From positions 1 through 11,742 of the forward strand of contig QMPN01000074.1 of assembly GCA_003648575.1 (NCBI GenBank): 11,742 bases of DNA. Reading direction: 5' to 3'. Made by a program: the position numbers and the translations under genes. Below are positions 1 to 6,677 of the stretch, in pieces. The notes beneath the pieces are model-generated. The model saw nothing but the letters and a program-made list of their open reading frames with translations, was not told where the DNA came from and searched no databases. This DNA comes from Bacteroidota bacterium. GTDB lineage: Bacteria; Bacteroidota; Bacteroidia; Bacteroidales; B18-G4. Every line of letters starts with the position of its first letter. Within the stretch, counting starts at the first letter, position 1.

Positions 1-1559
1 ACAAACTTCCCCCTGCTTACAAGCCCTTTATCATCTTTAAGTACGGCAATATATACTCCTGGCGGATAGGCTGAGATATCCAGTTTTGTTTCGTTCTGTC
101 CTTTTGTGATGATTATTTCATCTTGTAAGCGGCCGAACAAATCGTATATGAAGACCGAAGACCGTGGAACGAGAACCGAAGAACAAATCATAATTTGCGT
201 ACTTGCCGGATTAGGAAAGATATGCAGGTTCGCACTTTTTGAATCAATGGATCTGGCGTGATCCGAAACACCCACTGTTCCACATCCGGGTGTGTCACAG
301 CCCATGCTATCTAGTTTTATTACCCAGACTTCCTGGACGCCTGTGTCGGGTTCCTCAGGAAGAACAAACCCGCAAGCAATAAATCCTTTATCGGAAGTCG
401 GGATGATATCATTCAGTATGTTCTCGCTTTGCCCCCCATAGAGATTTGCGTATGATCGGTACCAGAGCTCGTCTCCATCTGTATTAAGTTTCATCACCCA
501 ACCTGAAATTCCGGGAGTCACATTGTAATCAACTGGGCTACTTCCACATACAATGATGCTTCCATCATCAAGGCATCGAATATTTGATACATAATTCTTC
601 GTGACATTACTCTTGCCATATTTTCTGTCCCAGATGGTATTCCCGTTATTATCCAGTTTTACAATATGAATTCGGCTATATGGATCTCCCCATATTGGAT
701 GTGTTGTGGAATCTGCATACAATGTGCCTACTATAATGCTCCCATCTGATCCCCTGCAGAGCATCGCTTTGTTGTCTGGTCTTGGGCCGCCCAAACTCAC
801 CTCCCATTCCATATTACCAATACTATCAGTCTTAATAACGATGGGGTCGCCGCTAGATGGACTGTTAGGGTTTCTCCAGTAGCCTCCTATTGCAAATCCA
901 CCATCCGATGTTTGGATGACAGAGTAACCAATATTAAAACCTGATTGACCATAAAACATTGACCATTTCTCGTCTCCTGTTGAATCAGTTTTTAATAATA
1001 TAACTTCACTCGGAGTGCCGGAATAATGGTATAATTCTCCTGTGATTATCAGATCGCCATCATCACAAACAAACATATTGTTAAAATACTGGCGGTTAGT
1101 ATATGGATTTGGAATATTTCCAAAAAACTCTCGTGACCAAACAGTATCCAAATTGATATTTAGCTTTCCCATTAAACCTGCCCAATGGGACTGGCTGAAA
1201 TAATAAACCTTATTGCCAACGTAATACAAATGATCATTCAGAAAACGGGATGATCCAGGCCAGCCAGTATAATAATCGTGTTCATTATCTCCTATATAAT
1301 TAACCTCCTTCACAAAGCCAGAATCCGATAACTGCATAAAAAATATCCATTCCCAATCCTGGGTTATAGTATCCTGGGTTGCACCTGAAATATAATAATT
1401 GCCATTATGCTCCAAAATACTGGTTGCTGAATATGTGGCCTGGGATTCGCTTAGATGGTATCTGTGATTAAAATATATCTGCTGTGTCATAGAATACTTG
1501 CCTGCAATGAAAAAGCAGAAGAGGAGTATGTATTTAACATTTTTTGTTAACGGGTTCAC
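1..1559 (-). CDS. Secreted repeat protein with T9SS type A sorting domain (3' end outside window)
   Basis: Reading frame open on the minus strand from about 1559 to the window edge, roughly 519 codons, apparently lacking only the last few residues. The N-terminus looks like a signal peptide: a basic stretch (LTKNVKY), then a hydrophobic core ILLFCFFIAG. Residues about 50-425 contain around six repeats of 55-70 residues, each with a strand ending in KLDxxG or KTDSxG, then a Trp (GDEKW, GNMEW, GNTIW, GDELW) and a DDG/SDGG-x-I-x-x-G segment, as in secreted Bacteroidetes beta-propeller-like proteins. From about residue 443 there is a sorting domain: LHIFPNPAS, VFIYDLFGR, then GVYIAVL and VSRGKF at the edge. 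It should be exported by Sec, then by T9SS, and released or attached to the cell surface. Start: GTG at 1559 keeps the signal peptide; TTG at 1580 is possible, while ATG at 1490 would remove it. The molecular function of the repeats is not recognisable. Confidence 0.85.
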   Translation of the reverse strand, partial: MNPLTKNVKYILLFCFFIAGKYSMTQQIYFNHRYHLSESQATYSATSILEHNGNYYISGATQDTITQDWEWIFFMQLSDSGFVKEVNYIGDNEHDYYTGWPGSSRFLNDHLYYVGNKVYYFSQSHWAGLMGKLNINLDTVWSREFFGNIPNPYTNRQYFNNMFVCDDGDLIITGELYHYSGTPSEVILLKTDSTGDEKWSMFYGQSGFNIGYSVIQTSDGGFAIGGYWRNPNSPSSGDPIVIKTDSIGNMEWEVSLGGPRPDNKAMLCRGSDGSIIVGTLYADSTTHPIWGDPYSRIHIVKLDNNGNTIWDRKYGKSNVTKNYVSNIRCLDDGSIIVCGSSPVDYNVTPGISGWVMKLNTDGDELWYRSYANLYGGQSENILNDIIPTSDKGFIACGFVLPEEPDTGVQEVWVIKLDSMGCDTPGCGTVGVSDHARSIDSKSANLHIFPNPASTQIMICSSVLVPRSSVFIYDLFGRLQDEIIITKGQNETKLDISAYPPGVYIAVLKDDKGLVSRGKF

Positions 1560-1672
1560 TTCAAATGTTGAGTATACCAATGAATTGATATGATGATCAG
1601 TAAAATGTGTTAATCTCTGATAAGTTGTTTCACCGGGTATTATATCTTGCAATTTAACAAATTCAACCCAAA

Positions 1673-1696
1673 ACTCAACACCCAACACTCAAAACT
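1673..1696. repeat. Short 7-bp tandem repeat (consensus ACTCAAC)
   Basis: Three successive 7-bp units read ACTCAAC, ACCCAAC and ACTCAAA, followed by a partial ACT. Looser copies of the same A/C-rich pattern lie just upstream, from about 1660. It sits in the divergent gap between the T9SS cargo gene and ssb. It is too short to be sure it is more than low-complexity sequence. Confidence 0.45.
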
Positions 1697-1796
1697 TTCT
1701 CAAGAAAAAGTGTGACATTTTTCAAAAAACGGTATTAATAGTTAAACCCACTGCAATAATGCTTGTCTTCTTAAAGGGAGGCATCACTAAAATCAC

Positions 1797-1804
1797 TAAA
1801 TTTG
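1797..1804 (+). promoter_or_regulatory. Candidate -7 promoter element for ssb
   Basis: TAAATTTG matches the Bacteroidetes sigma-ABfr -7 consensus TAnnTTTG. It ends 24 nt before the ssb ATG, which would give a leader of roughly 15-20 nt. No TTTG or TTG was found at the expected -33 spacing, so this is a half-match and is called on position and motif only. Confidence 0.4.
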
Positions 1805-1828
1805 TAATCTAAATTAAAACTGAGAAAA

Positions 1829-2254
1829 ATGGCTGGAATCAACAAAGTAATTCTTGTGGGAAACCTGGGTAAAGACCCGGAAGTGAAAAACCTTGAAAAT
1901 GGAGCAAAAGTGGCCAACTTTACACTGGCAACATCCGAAACATACAAGAACAGAGAAGGACAGAAAGTCACACAGACCGAATGGCATAATATTGTATTGT
2001 GGCGGGGTTTGGCAGAAATTGCTGAAAAATACCTGCACAAAGGCAACCAGGTTTATATCGAAGGTAAGATCAAGACCAGGTCATGGGATGATAAAGACGG
2101 CGTGAAGAGGTATACAACCGAGATCCTCGGCGACAACCTGACCATGCTCGGAGGCAGACGTGACTCTGACGATGCTGCGCCTTCCGCACCGGCTGCTGCA
2201 AGCAAAGCCCCGGAAGCAAATGCGGGTAATGATAAAGATGACCTGCCATTTTAA
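1829..2254 (+). CDS. ssb: Single-stranded DNA-binding protein
   Basis: Binds and protects single-stranded DNA during replication, recombination and repair, and recruits partner proteins through its C-terminal tip. The 141-residue product has the typical start [19 protein letters not shown]. The OB-fold spans about residues 3-110, with the conserved TEWHNIVLW and [10 protein letters not shown] segments. A flexible Ala/Pro-rich linker (about 112-133) follows, and the protein ends in the acidic partner-binding tail DKDDLPF. Length and domain order are standard. In related Bacteroidetes, ssb lies between mutY and gldE; gldE is present downstream here, but mutY is not upstream. The ATG at 1829 matches the family N-terminus exactly. 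No Shine-Dalgarno is evident, which is usual for this phylum. Confidence 0.97.
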   Translation: MAGINKVILVGNLGKDPEVKNLENGAKVANFTLATSETYKNREGQKVTQTEWHNIVLWRGLAEIAEKYLHKGNQVYIEGKIKTRSWDDKDGVKRYTTEILGDNLTMLGGRRDSDDAAPSAPAAASKAPEANAGNDKDDLPF

Positions 2255-2330
2255 TCTTTCCGGCTTGTTCCGGAGCATGTACACAATTGTGCCACGGACT
2301 GTCGATATGAGCAGGTTAGCGGAAATTGTT

Positions 2331-2338
2331 TAATTTTG
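2331..2338 (+). promoter_or_regulatory. Candidate -7 promoter element for gldE
   Basis: TAATTTTG in the 140-nt ssb-gldE gap matches TAnnTTTG. Transcription would start near 2345, leaving a leader of about 50 nt before the gldE TTG start. No -33 TTTG is visible at normal spacing. If real, it would let gldE-gldD be transcribed apart from ssb. Confidence 0.35.
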
Positions 2339-2394
2339 TGGCTGAAATATATACTGCTGCTGTAATGGTGGCAGTATGCTTTAAAACATAATCC

Positions 2395-3750
2395 TTGGAA
2401 GAAGCTGATTCTGGCGGACATCTTTACAATGCATTCACTGTGATTCTCGATGCATTTATTCAACCATTTTCATTCACGATTCTGATCTCGTTGGTGGTAT
2501 TGTTTATACTGCTTTTCCTTTCAGCCATGATCTCAGGTTCTGAAATAGGCTTTTACTCTCTTGGTCCACAGCACCTCGATAAGCTTAATGATTCGCCCTC
2601 ACGATCTGCAAAGCTGATCCTGAAGCTTTTGGAAAGGCCAAAGCGACTATTGGCAACCATATTGATTGCCAACAATTTTGTGAATGTGGCCATCGTGATT
2701 CTGTCCACCTTTATAGCAGCTCAATGGTTTAACCTGACAAGCTTCCCCATCCTGGCATTTGTGGTTCAGGTGGTCGTGATCACGGCACTCATATTATTGC
2801 TGGGTGAGATCATGCCTAAAATGTATGCCAGCGTATATCCGGTCAGGTTTTCAAAGGGTATGGCCGGGGTGCTCAACGTTTTAATAAAAATATTCTATCC
2901 TTTCAGCTCATTATTGGTCAGGTCAACGTCCTTCCTCGATAATAAGCTTGCAAAAAAAGGACACGGGATGTCGAGGAGCGAGCTGTCGGATGCAATCGAA
3001 CTCACCGCCGGGGAGGACACTCCGGAGGAAGGCAAAAAAATATTACAGGGCATCGTGAAATTTGGCGACATTGAGGTGAAGGAGATCATGCGGTCGCGGG
3101 TTGATGTGGTCGCACTGGACATGGATGCCGCTTTCACAGTAGTAATGAAAGTGATTGTGGAGTCAGGGTTCTCAAGGATTCCGATATATAAGGAAACCTT
3201 TGATCAGATCCAGGGCATCCTATATGTTAAGGACCTCTTACCTCATCTCGAGAAAACGGAACAATTTAAATGGCAACACCTGATCCGCGATGCCTTCTTT
3301 GTACCGGAAAACAAAAAGATCAACGACCTGCTGCAGGAGTTCCAGGAGAAAAAGATACACCTTGCCATTGTGGTGGATGAATATGGTGGTACATCCGGTA
3401 TTATTACCCTTGAAGATGTTTTGGAAGAGATTGTGGGAGAGATTACCGACGAATCGGATTCAGGCACAGAAGAATTTATGTTTGAAAAGATCGATGATCA
3501 TACGTACATCTTTGAAGGCAAGACAACCATCAACGACTTCTGTAAGATCGTTGAGGAAGATGACGATCTTTTCGATGAAGTAAAAGGTGATTCCGACTCC
3601 CTGGCCGGGCTCATACTCGAACTGGAAGGAAAGATCCCCGGTAAAGGTGATGAAAGCAGCTTCATGAACTATACTTTTAAGGTAGAAGAAGTGGACCTTA
3701 AGCGCATCAAGAGAATCAGAGTAAGTATCACTAAAAAGCGGGTGGAATAA
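2395..3750 (+). CDS. gldE: Gliding motility-associated membrane protein GldE (CNNM/CBS/CorC-HlyC family)
   Basis: Inner-membrane protein of the CNNM (DUF21)/CBS/CorC family, associated with gliding motility and T9SS function in Bacteroidetes. Of 451 residues, about 25-180 form the CNNM membrane domain, with hydrophobic segments near 26-47, 86-108 and 117-138, the family signature [14 protein letters not shown] (43-56) and GEIMPKMYA (137-145). Two CBS domains follow (about 230-285 and 290-350); the second contains [17 protein letters not shown] (326-342). A C-terminal CorC/HlyC domain spans about 360-446. The start is TTG at 2395: an in-frame TAA lies two codons upstream, so no earlier start exists, and the first ATG is inside the membrane domain. 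Its position after ssb and before gldD matches the known mutY-ssb-gldE-gldD order. Other CBS/CorC proteins handle divalent metals, but a transport role for GldE is not established. Confidence 0.93.
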   Translation: MEEADSGGHLYNAFTVILDAFIQPFSFTILISLVVLFILLFLSAMISGSEIGFYSLGPQHLDKLNDSPSRSAKLILKLLERPKRLLATILIANNFVNVAIVILSTFIAAQWFNLTSFPILAFVVQVVVITALILLLGEIMPKMYASVYPVRFSKGMAGVLNVLIKIFYPFSSLLVRSTSFLDNKLAKKGHGMSRSELSDAIELTAGEDTPEEGKKILQGIVKFGDIEVKEIMRSRVDVVALDMDAAFTVVMKVIVESGFSRIPIYKETFDQIQGILYVKDLLPHLEKTEQFKWQHLIRDAFFVPENKKINDLLQEFQEKKIHLAIVVDEYGGTSGIITLEDVLEEIVGEITDESDSGTEEFMFEKIDDHTYIFEGKTTINDFCKIVEEDDDLFDEVKGDSDSLAGLILELEGKIPGKGDESSFMNYTFKVEEVDLKRIKRIRVSITKKRVE

Positions 3751-3756
3751 TTTGGA

Positions 3757-3828
3757 ACTGTTTCATGGTTTCACTGTTTCACTGTTTCATTGTTCCACTG
3801 TTTCATTGTTATACTGTTTCATTGTTAA
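3757..3828. repeat. 8-bp tandem repeat, nine units (consensus AYTGTTTC), in the gldE-gldD gap
   Basis: Nine contiguous 8-bp units in constant register: ACTGTTTC, ATGGTTTC, ACTGTTTC, ACTGTTTC, ATTGTTCC, ACTGTTTC, ATTGTTAT, ACTGTTTC, ATTGTTAA. The last six also form three copies of a 16-bp unit, ACTGTTTCATTGTT plus two variable bases. The array begins 6 nt after the gldE stop and ends 13 nt before the gldD ATG, so it fills almost the whole 91-nt gap. It has no inverted symmetry and is not coding. Confidence 0.9.
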
Positions 3829-3841
3829 ATATTTTATGTGA

Positions 3842-4423
3842 ATGAAAAGCATCCTGAACATAGCAGTCGCTGCACTATTTTTTTTGATCCTGCTTACTGC
3901 ATGCGATGAGACCTATACTCCAAAGCCTAGTGGTTATTTTCGGATCGATCTGCCTGAACATGAATACAAAAGCTTCGATTCTACTTTTCCATATTCTTTC
4001 GAATACCCGCTTTATGCCACTATAGGCCCCGATCCTATTACTCCTGAGGAGATCTACTGGCTGAACATCGACTTTCCGGATTTTAAAGGAAGGATACACC
4101 TGAGTTATAAAGAAGTTGATGGCAATCTGGTTCAATACCTTGAAGATTCCAGGCAGTTTGTGATGAAACATATTCCTAAAGCCAGTGCCATTAATGATTC
4201 GCTTATCCTCGACAGGGACAAAAAATTATACGGGCTCATATACCATATCGATGGCATGGGTGCTGCCTCTCCCTGCCAGTTTTTTATTACCGACAGCAAC
4301 AAGCATTTTGTCAGAGGGGCTCTTTATTTCGATGTAGTGCCCAATAATGACTCCCTTTCTCCTGTGATCGACTTCTTAAAAAAGGACATCGAGCACCTCC
4401 TGGCCACCTTCCGCTGGAAATAG
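3842..4423 (+). CDS. gldD: Gliding motility lipoprotein GldD
   Basis: Envelope lipoprotein needed for gliding and linked to T9SS function in Bacteroidetes that carry it. The 193-residue precursor has a lipoprotein signal peptide: hydrophobic residues 7-18, then lipobox L-T-A-C with Cys21 as the predicted lipidated residue. The mature protein begins with the family pattern YTPKPSGYFRIDLPEHEY, followed by FPYSFEYP. The middle part contains YWLNIDFPDFKGRIHLSY, and the C-terminal half contains SPCQFFITDS and FVRGALYFDV, all consistent with GldD over its full length. It follows gldE on the same strand with a 91-nt gap that is almost entirely the 8-bp repeat. No good promoter is visible in that gap, so cotranscription with gldE is likely. 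The ATG at 3842 is the only start that gives a complete signal peptide. Confidence 0.93.
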   Translation: MKSILNIAVAALFFLILLTACDETYTPKPSGYFRIDLPEHEYKSFDSTFPYSFEYPLYATIGPDPITPEEIYWLNIDFPDFKGRIHLSYKEVDGNLVQYLEDSRQFVMKHIPKASAINDSLILDRDKKLYGLIYHIDGMGAASPCQFFITDSNKHFVRGALYFDVVPNNDSLSPVIDFLKKDIEHLLATFRWK

Positions 4424-4547
4424 TCAATACCTCCAATCTTCACGAACAAGTAATCACGAATAATTCTTCATTCCTGAAGGGGTAACCTTAAACAGGCTTT
4501 GTCGTTTAAAACTATACCCCGGAATTCCCTCATATTCCAAAATTCTT

Positions 4548-4555
4548 TACTTTTG
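4548..4555 (+). promoter_or_regulatory. Candidate -7 promoter element for corA
   Basis: TACTTTTG matches TAnnTTTG and lies 52 nt before the corA ATG, in the 184-nt gldD-corA gap. The predicted transcript start near 4561 gives a leader of about 45 nt. No -33 TTTG is seen. The rest of the gap (4424-4547) holds only a weak 5-bp hairpin (4466-4479) and nothing else I can recognise. Confidence 0.4.
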
Positions 4556-4607
4556 GGAACCATGACGGAGAATTCCGGCTTAAACTATTGTAATCCCTTG
4601 CAAGGAA

Positions 4608-5519
4608 ATGATCGAAACCATCAAAATAGGAACCCTGAAATGGCATCACGTCCTTAACCCGGACGAGAATGACCTGCAGGTCTTTGCGGATGACTTTCAT
4701 TTCCATCTGCTCGACATTGAAGATTGTCGCTCGAAGCTGAACCAGCGTCCGAAGGTGGATATCTATGATGATTACTATTTCATGATCCTGCATTTTCCGA
4801 ATTTCGACAAATCAGGAAAGTTTCTCCAGACCAAGGAAGTTAAGATCTTCTGGAGTGAGGATTATGTGATGACCATTAGTAGCTCAAACTGGGTGGTGAT
4901 GAGTATGTTCAGGGAAGCCCAGGAGCAGCAGGCAAGGAATGAAGCCTTCGAAGTAGGTTCTTCCGATGCCATCCTTTACAATATCCTGGAACGCCTGATG
5001 CGGGAAACCATGATATTTCTCCGCAAGGTGGGAAATGATGTGGAGTTTCTGAATACAGAGCTTTTTAGTAGAAAATCCAGGGAAACCATCGAAAAGATCT
5101 CCATCACACGAAAAAACATTATTCTTCTGAATACGATCTTCAAACCACAGCTTCCTCTCTTTCAGCGTTTTGAAATCGGTAAGATTGAGGGTTTTGCTGA
5201 GAATATGGAAGATTATTGGGGAAATATCCTTGACTACTACCAGAAAATGTGGGATATGACCGAGGACTACCAGGAATTGATCGAAGGTCTCTCTAAAACC
5301 TTTGATTCATTGCAGGCGCATAAGATCAACGACATCATGAAGGTGCTTACCTTCTTCTCAACCATTTTGCTTCCCCTTACCTTTATCACCGGCCTTTACG
5401 GCATGAATGTGGGCTTACCATTTCAGGATGATCCCAACTCATTCTTTATAGTGCTGGTTTCCATGGTTGCGATCGTTGCCATAATGTTGCTCTATTTCAA
5501 AAGGAAGCGTTGGATCTAA
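4608..5519 (+). CDS. corA: CorA-family magnesium (divalent metal) channel
   Basis: Inner-membrane pentameric channel for Mg2+ uptake; members can also carry Co2+ or Ni2+. Of 303 residues, about 1-240 form the cytoplasmic alpha/beta domain and long stalk helix. Two membrane helices sit at the C-terminus (about 243-262 and 278-297). The signature YGMN occupies residues 264-267 at the end of the first helix, followed by VGLPF, and the protein ends in a short basic tail (KRKRWI), as is typical for the family. The length is close to standard CorA. Zn2+-exporting ZntB shares the fold and the GMN motif, so the exact metal and direction cannot be read from sequence. The gene stands alone after gldD, with its own candidate promoter, and converges on the DAHP synthase gene, leaving only 7 nt between stop codons. 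AAGGA at 4602-4606 is too close to the ATG to act as a ribosome binding site. Confidence 0.92.
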   Translation: MIETIKIGTLKWHHVLNPDENDLQVFADDFHFHLLDIEDCRSKLNQRPKVDIYDDYYFMILHFPNFDKSGKFLQTKEVKIFWSEDYVMTISSSNWVVMSMFREAQEQQARNEAFEVGSSDAILYNILERLMRETMIFLRKVGNDVEFLNTELFSRKSRETIEKISITRKNIILLNTIFKPQLPLFQRFEIGKIEGFAENMEDYWGNILDYYQKMWDMTEDYQELIEGLSKTFDSLQAHKINDIMKVLTFFSTILLPLTFITGLYGMNVGLPFQDDPNSFFIVLVSMVAIVAIMLLYFKRKRWI

Positions 5520-5526
5520 GGTTTTT

Positions 5527-6573
5527 CTATTCCTGCTTGCTTATCGATTCTATATGAATCACTTCAAAAACTTTTTTTACAAAAGCTGTATTGAGCTTTA
5601 AAGAGCTTGCTTTTTCCAGGCGGTCCTGAAGCAGGCCGACCCATCGATCCGGCTGGTAGGGTGCAAGGTTTTGTTCCTTTTTAAGCGAGCCGATCAGCTC
5701 TGATAATTGCATCCTTTTGGAGAGTATGTCAAGCAACTGTTCGTCCAGTTCATCAATGGATGTACGGTATTTTTCGAGGCTGGCATCGGTTTTCCCCTGT
5801 TGTTCCCTGATTTTTAAGCCGGCAATGATTTGCTTTAATTCTTCAGGGCTTATTTGCTGGGCCACGTCAGTCAGTGCTTTCCCGGGGTCGATATGCGTTT
5901 CTATCATTAAGCCATCCATGCCCAGGTCGAGGGCTTTTTGAGATATCCGTGACAGGTATTCCCTTTGTCCTCCGATATGGCTGGGGTCGCAAAGAACAGG
6001 AAGCTCCGGGAAAATATTTTTCAGCTCAATGGGGATTTCCCACAATGGAAGGTTGCGGTAAGGCTTGCTGTAGTACATATCAAAGCCTCTGTGCACTGCT
6101 GCGAGGTTTTTGATTCCCGTATTCAGCAGTCTCTCTATACCACCTGCCCAGAGGCTCAGGTCGGGGTTGAGGGGGTTCTTGACCATGACGCATACCTCAC
6201 TTCCCTTGAGGGCAGTGGCAATTTCGTCGACCACGAACGGGCTTACAACTGTTCGTGCCCCTATCCAAACAATATCTACTCCTGCCTTCAGACAGGCTTC
6301 AACATGTGAAGGTATGGCTATTTCTACAGCCAGCTTCAGTCCTGTACGCTCCTTCACCTCTTTGAGCCAATCCAATCCCTGCTCACCCACGCCTTCAAAA
6401 TCACCCGGACGGGTACGAGGCTTCCACAAACCGGCACGGAATGCCACCAGGCCCCTGATTCCCTGTATGGCTTCTGCGCTTGCCATCAGCTGCTCACGCG
6501 ACTCTGCGGCACAAGGTCCTGCAATCAGAAAAGGCCTTTCGGCACCACTAAAAATATTGCTCCCACTACCCAT
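5527..6573 (-). CDS. aroG: Bifunctional DAHP synthase / chorismate mutase (type II)
   Basis: Makes DAHP from phosphoenolpyruvate and erythrose 4-phosphate, and converts chorismate to prephenate: the first step of the shikimate route and the branch to Phe/Tyr. With the start at 6573 it is 348 residues. Residues about 10-250 are a type I-beta (KDO8P synthase-like) barrel with GPCAAES (19-25), KPRTRPGDFEGVG, WIGARTV, MVKNPLNPD, HRGF, CDPSHIGGQRE and MIETHIDP. After a linker, residues about 269-348 form an all-helical AroQ chorismate mutase: YRTSIDELDEQLL, SKRMQLSELIG, LKKEQN and a terminal IESISKQ. The frame continues up to an ATG at 6654, but those 27 residues do not look like the family and overlap both promoter boxes of the divergent region; ATG 6573 is preferred. 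Unlike many relatives, no pheA, tyrA or aminotransferase gene adjoins it. The mutase may confer feedback control, as in other fusions (inference). Confidence 0.94.
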   Translation of the reverse strand: MGSGSNIFSGAERPFLIAGPCAAESREQLMASAEAIQGIRGLVAFRAGLWKPRTRPGDFEGVGEQGLDWLKEVKERTGLKLAVEIAIPSHVEACLKAGVDIVWIGARTVVSPFVVDEIATALKGSEVCVMVKNPLNPDLSLWAGGIERLLNTGIKNLAAVHRGFDMYYSKPYRNLPLWEIPIELKNIFPELPVLCDPSHIGGQREYLSRISQKALDLGMDGLMIETHIDPGKALTDVAQQISPEELKQIIAGLKIREQQGKTDASLEKYRTSIDELDEQLLDILSKRMQLSELIGSLKKEQNLAPYQPDRWVGLLQDRLEKASSLKLNTAFVKKVFEVIHIESISKQE

Positions 6574-6593
6574 GATAACATTTTCTTTGCTTC

Positions 6594-6601
6594 CAAAATT
6601 A
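6594..6601 (-). promoter_or_regulatory. Candidate -7 promoter element for the DAHP synthase/chorismate mutase gene
   Basis: On the minus strand this reads TAATTTTG, a full match to TAnnTTTG. It ends 20 nt before the ATG at 6573, giving a leader of about 10-16 nt, and lies downstream of the alternative ATG at 6654. It therefore also argues for the shorter start. No -33 TTTG is visible. Confidence 0.45.
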
Positions 6602-6641
6602 ACATTTTTAGAAGCACCCGATGATTGAATCAAAAAGTGAT

Positions 6642-6649
6642 TAATTTTG
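6642..6649 (+). promoter_or_regulatory. Candidate -7 promoter element for asnS
   Basis: TAATTTTG matches TAnnTTTG. It lies 28 nt before the asnS TTG start, predicting a transcript start near 6655 and a leader of about 20-25 nt. A TTG at 6625-6627 is 14 nt upstream, shorter than the usual spacing of about 19-21, so the -33 part is doubtful. It faces away from the matching box at 6594-6601. Confidence 0.45.
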
Positions 6650-6677
6650 CACATGTAATAAACTAAAACAAGAAGCT

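Noticed and set aside
2259..2274. Inverted repeat TCCGG-N6-CCGGA just after the ssb stop, as a terminator.
   Set aside because: The stem is only 5 bp and no U tract follows on either strand; it may be chance.
3757..3828. The 8-bp array as a CRISPR array or binding-site array.
   Set aside because: The units are contiguous with no spacers and no dyad symmetry, so it is a simple tandem repeat.
4466..4479. Small hairpin CTTCA-TTCC-TGAAG in the gldD-corA gap, as a terminator or metal-sensing leader.
   Set aside because: Five weak pairs, no U tract, and upstream of the predicted corA transcript start; no known Mg2+ riboswitch pattern.
5965..6628. Plus-strand open frames of 114 and 172 codons opposite the DAHP synthase gene.
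   Set aside because: They are antisense to a well-conserved gene, lack recognisable domains or promoters, and show biased composition expected of a shadow frame.
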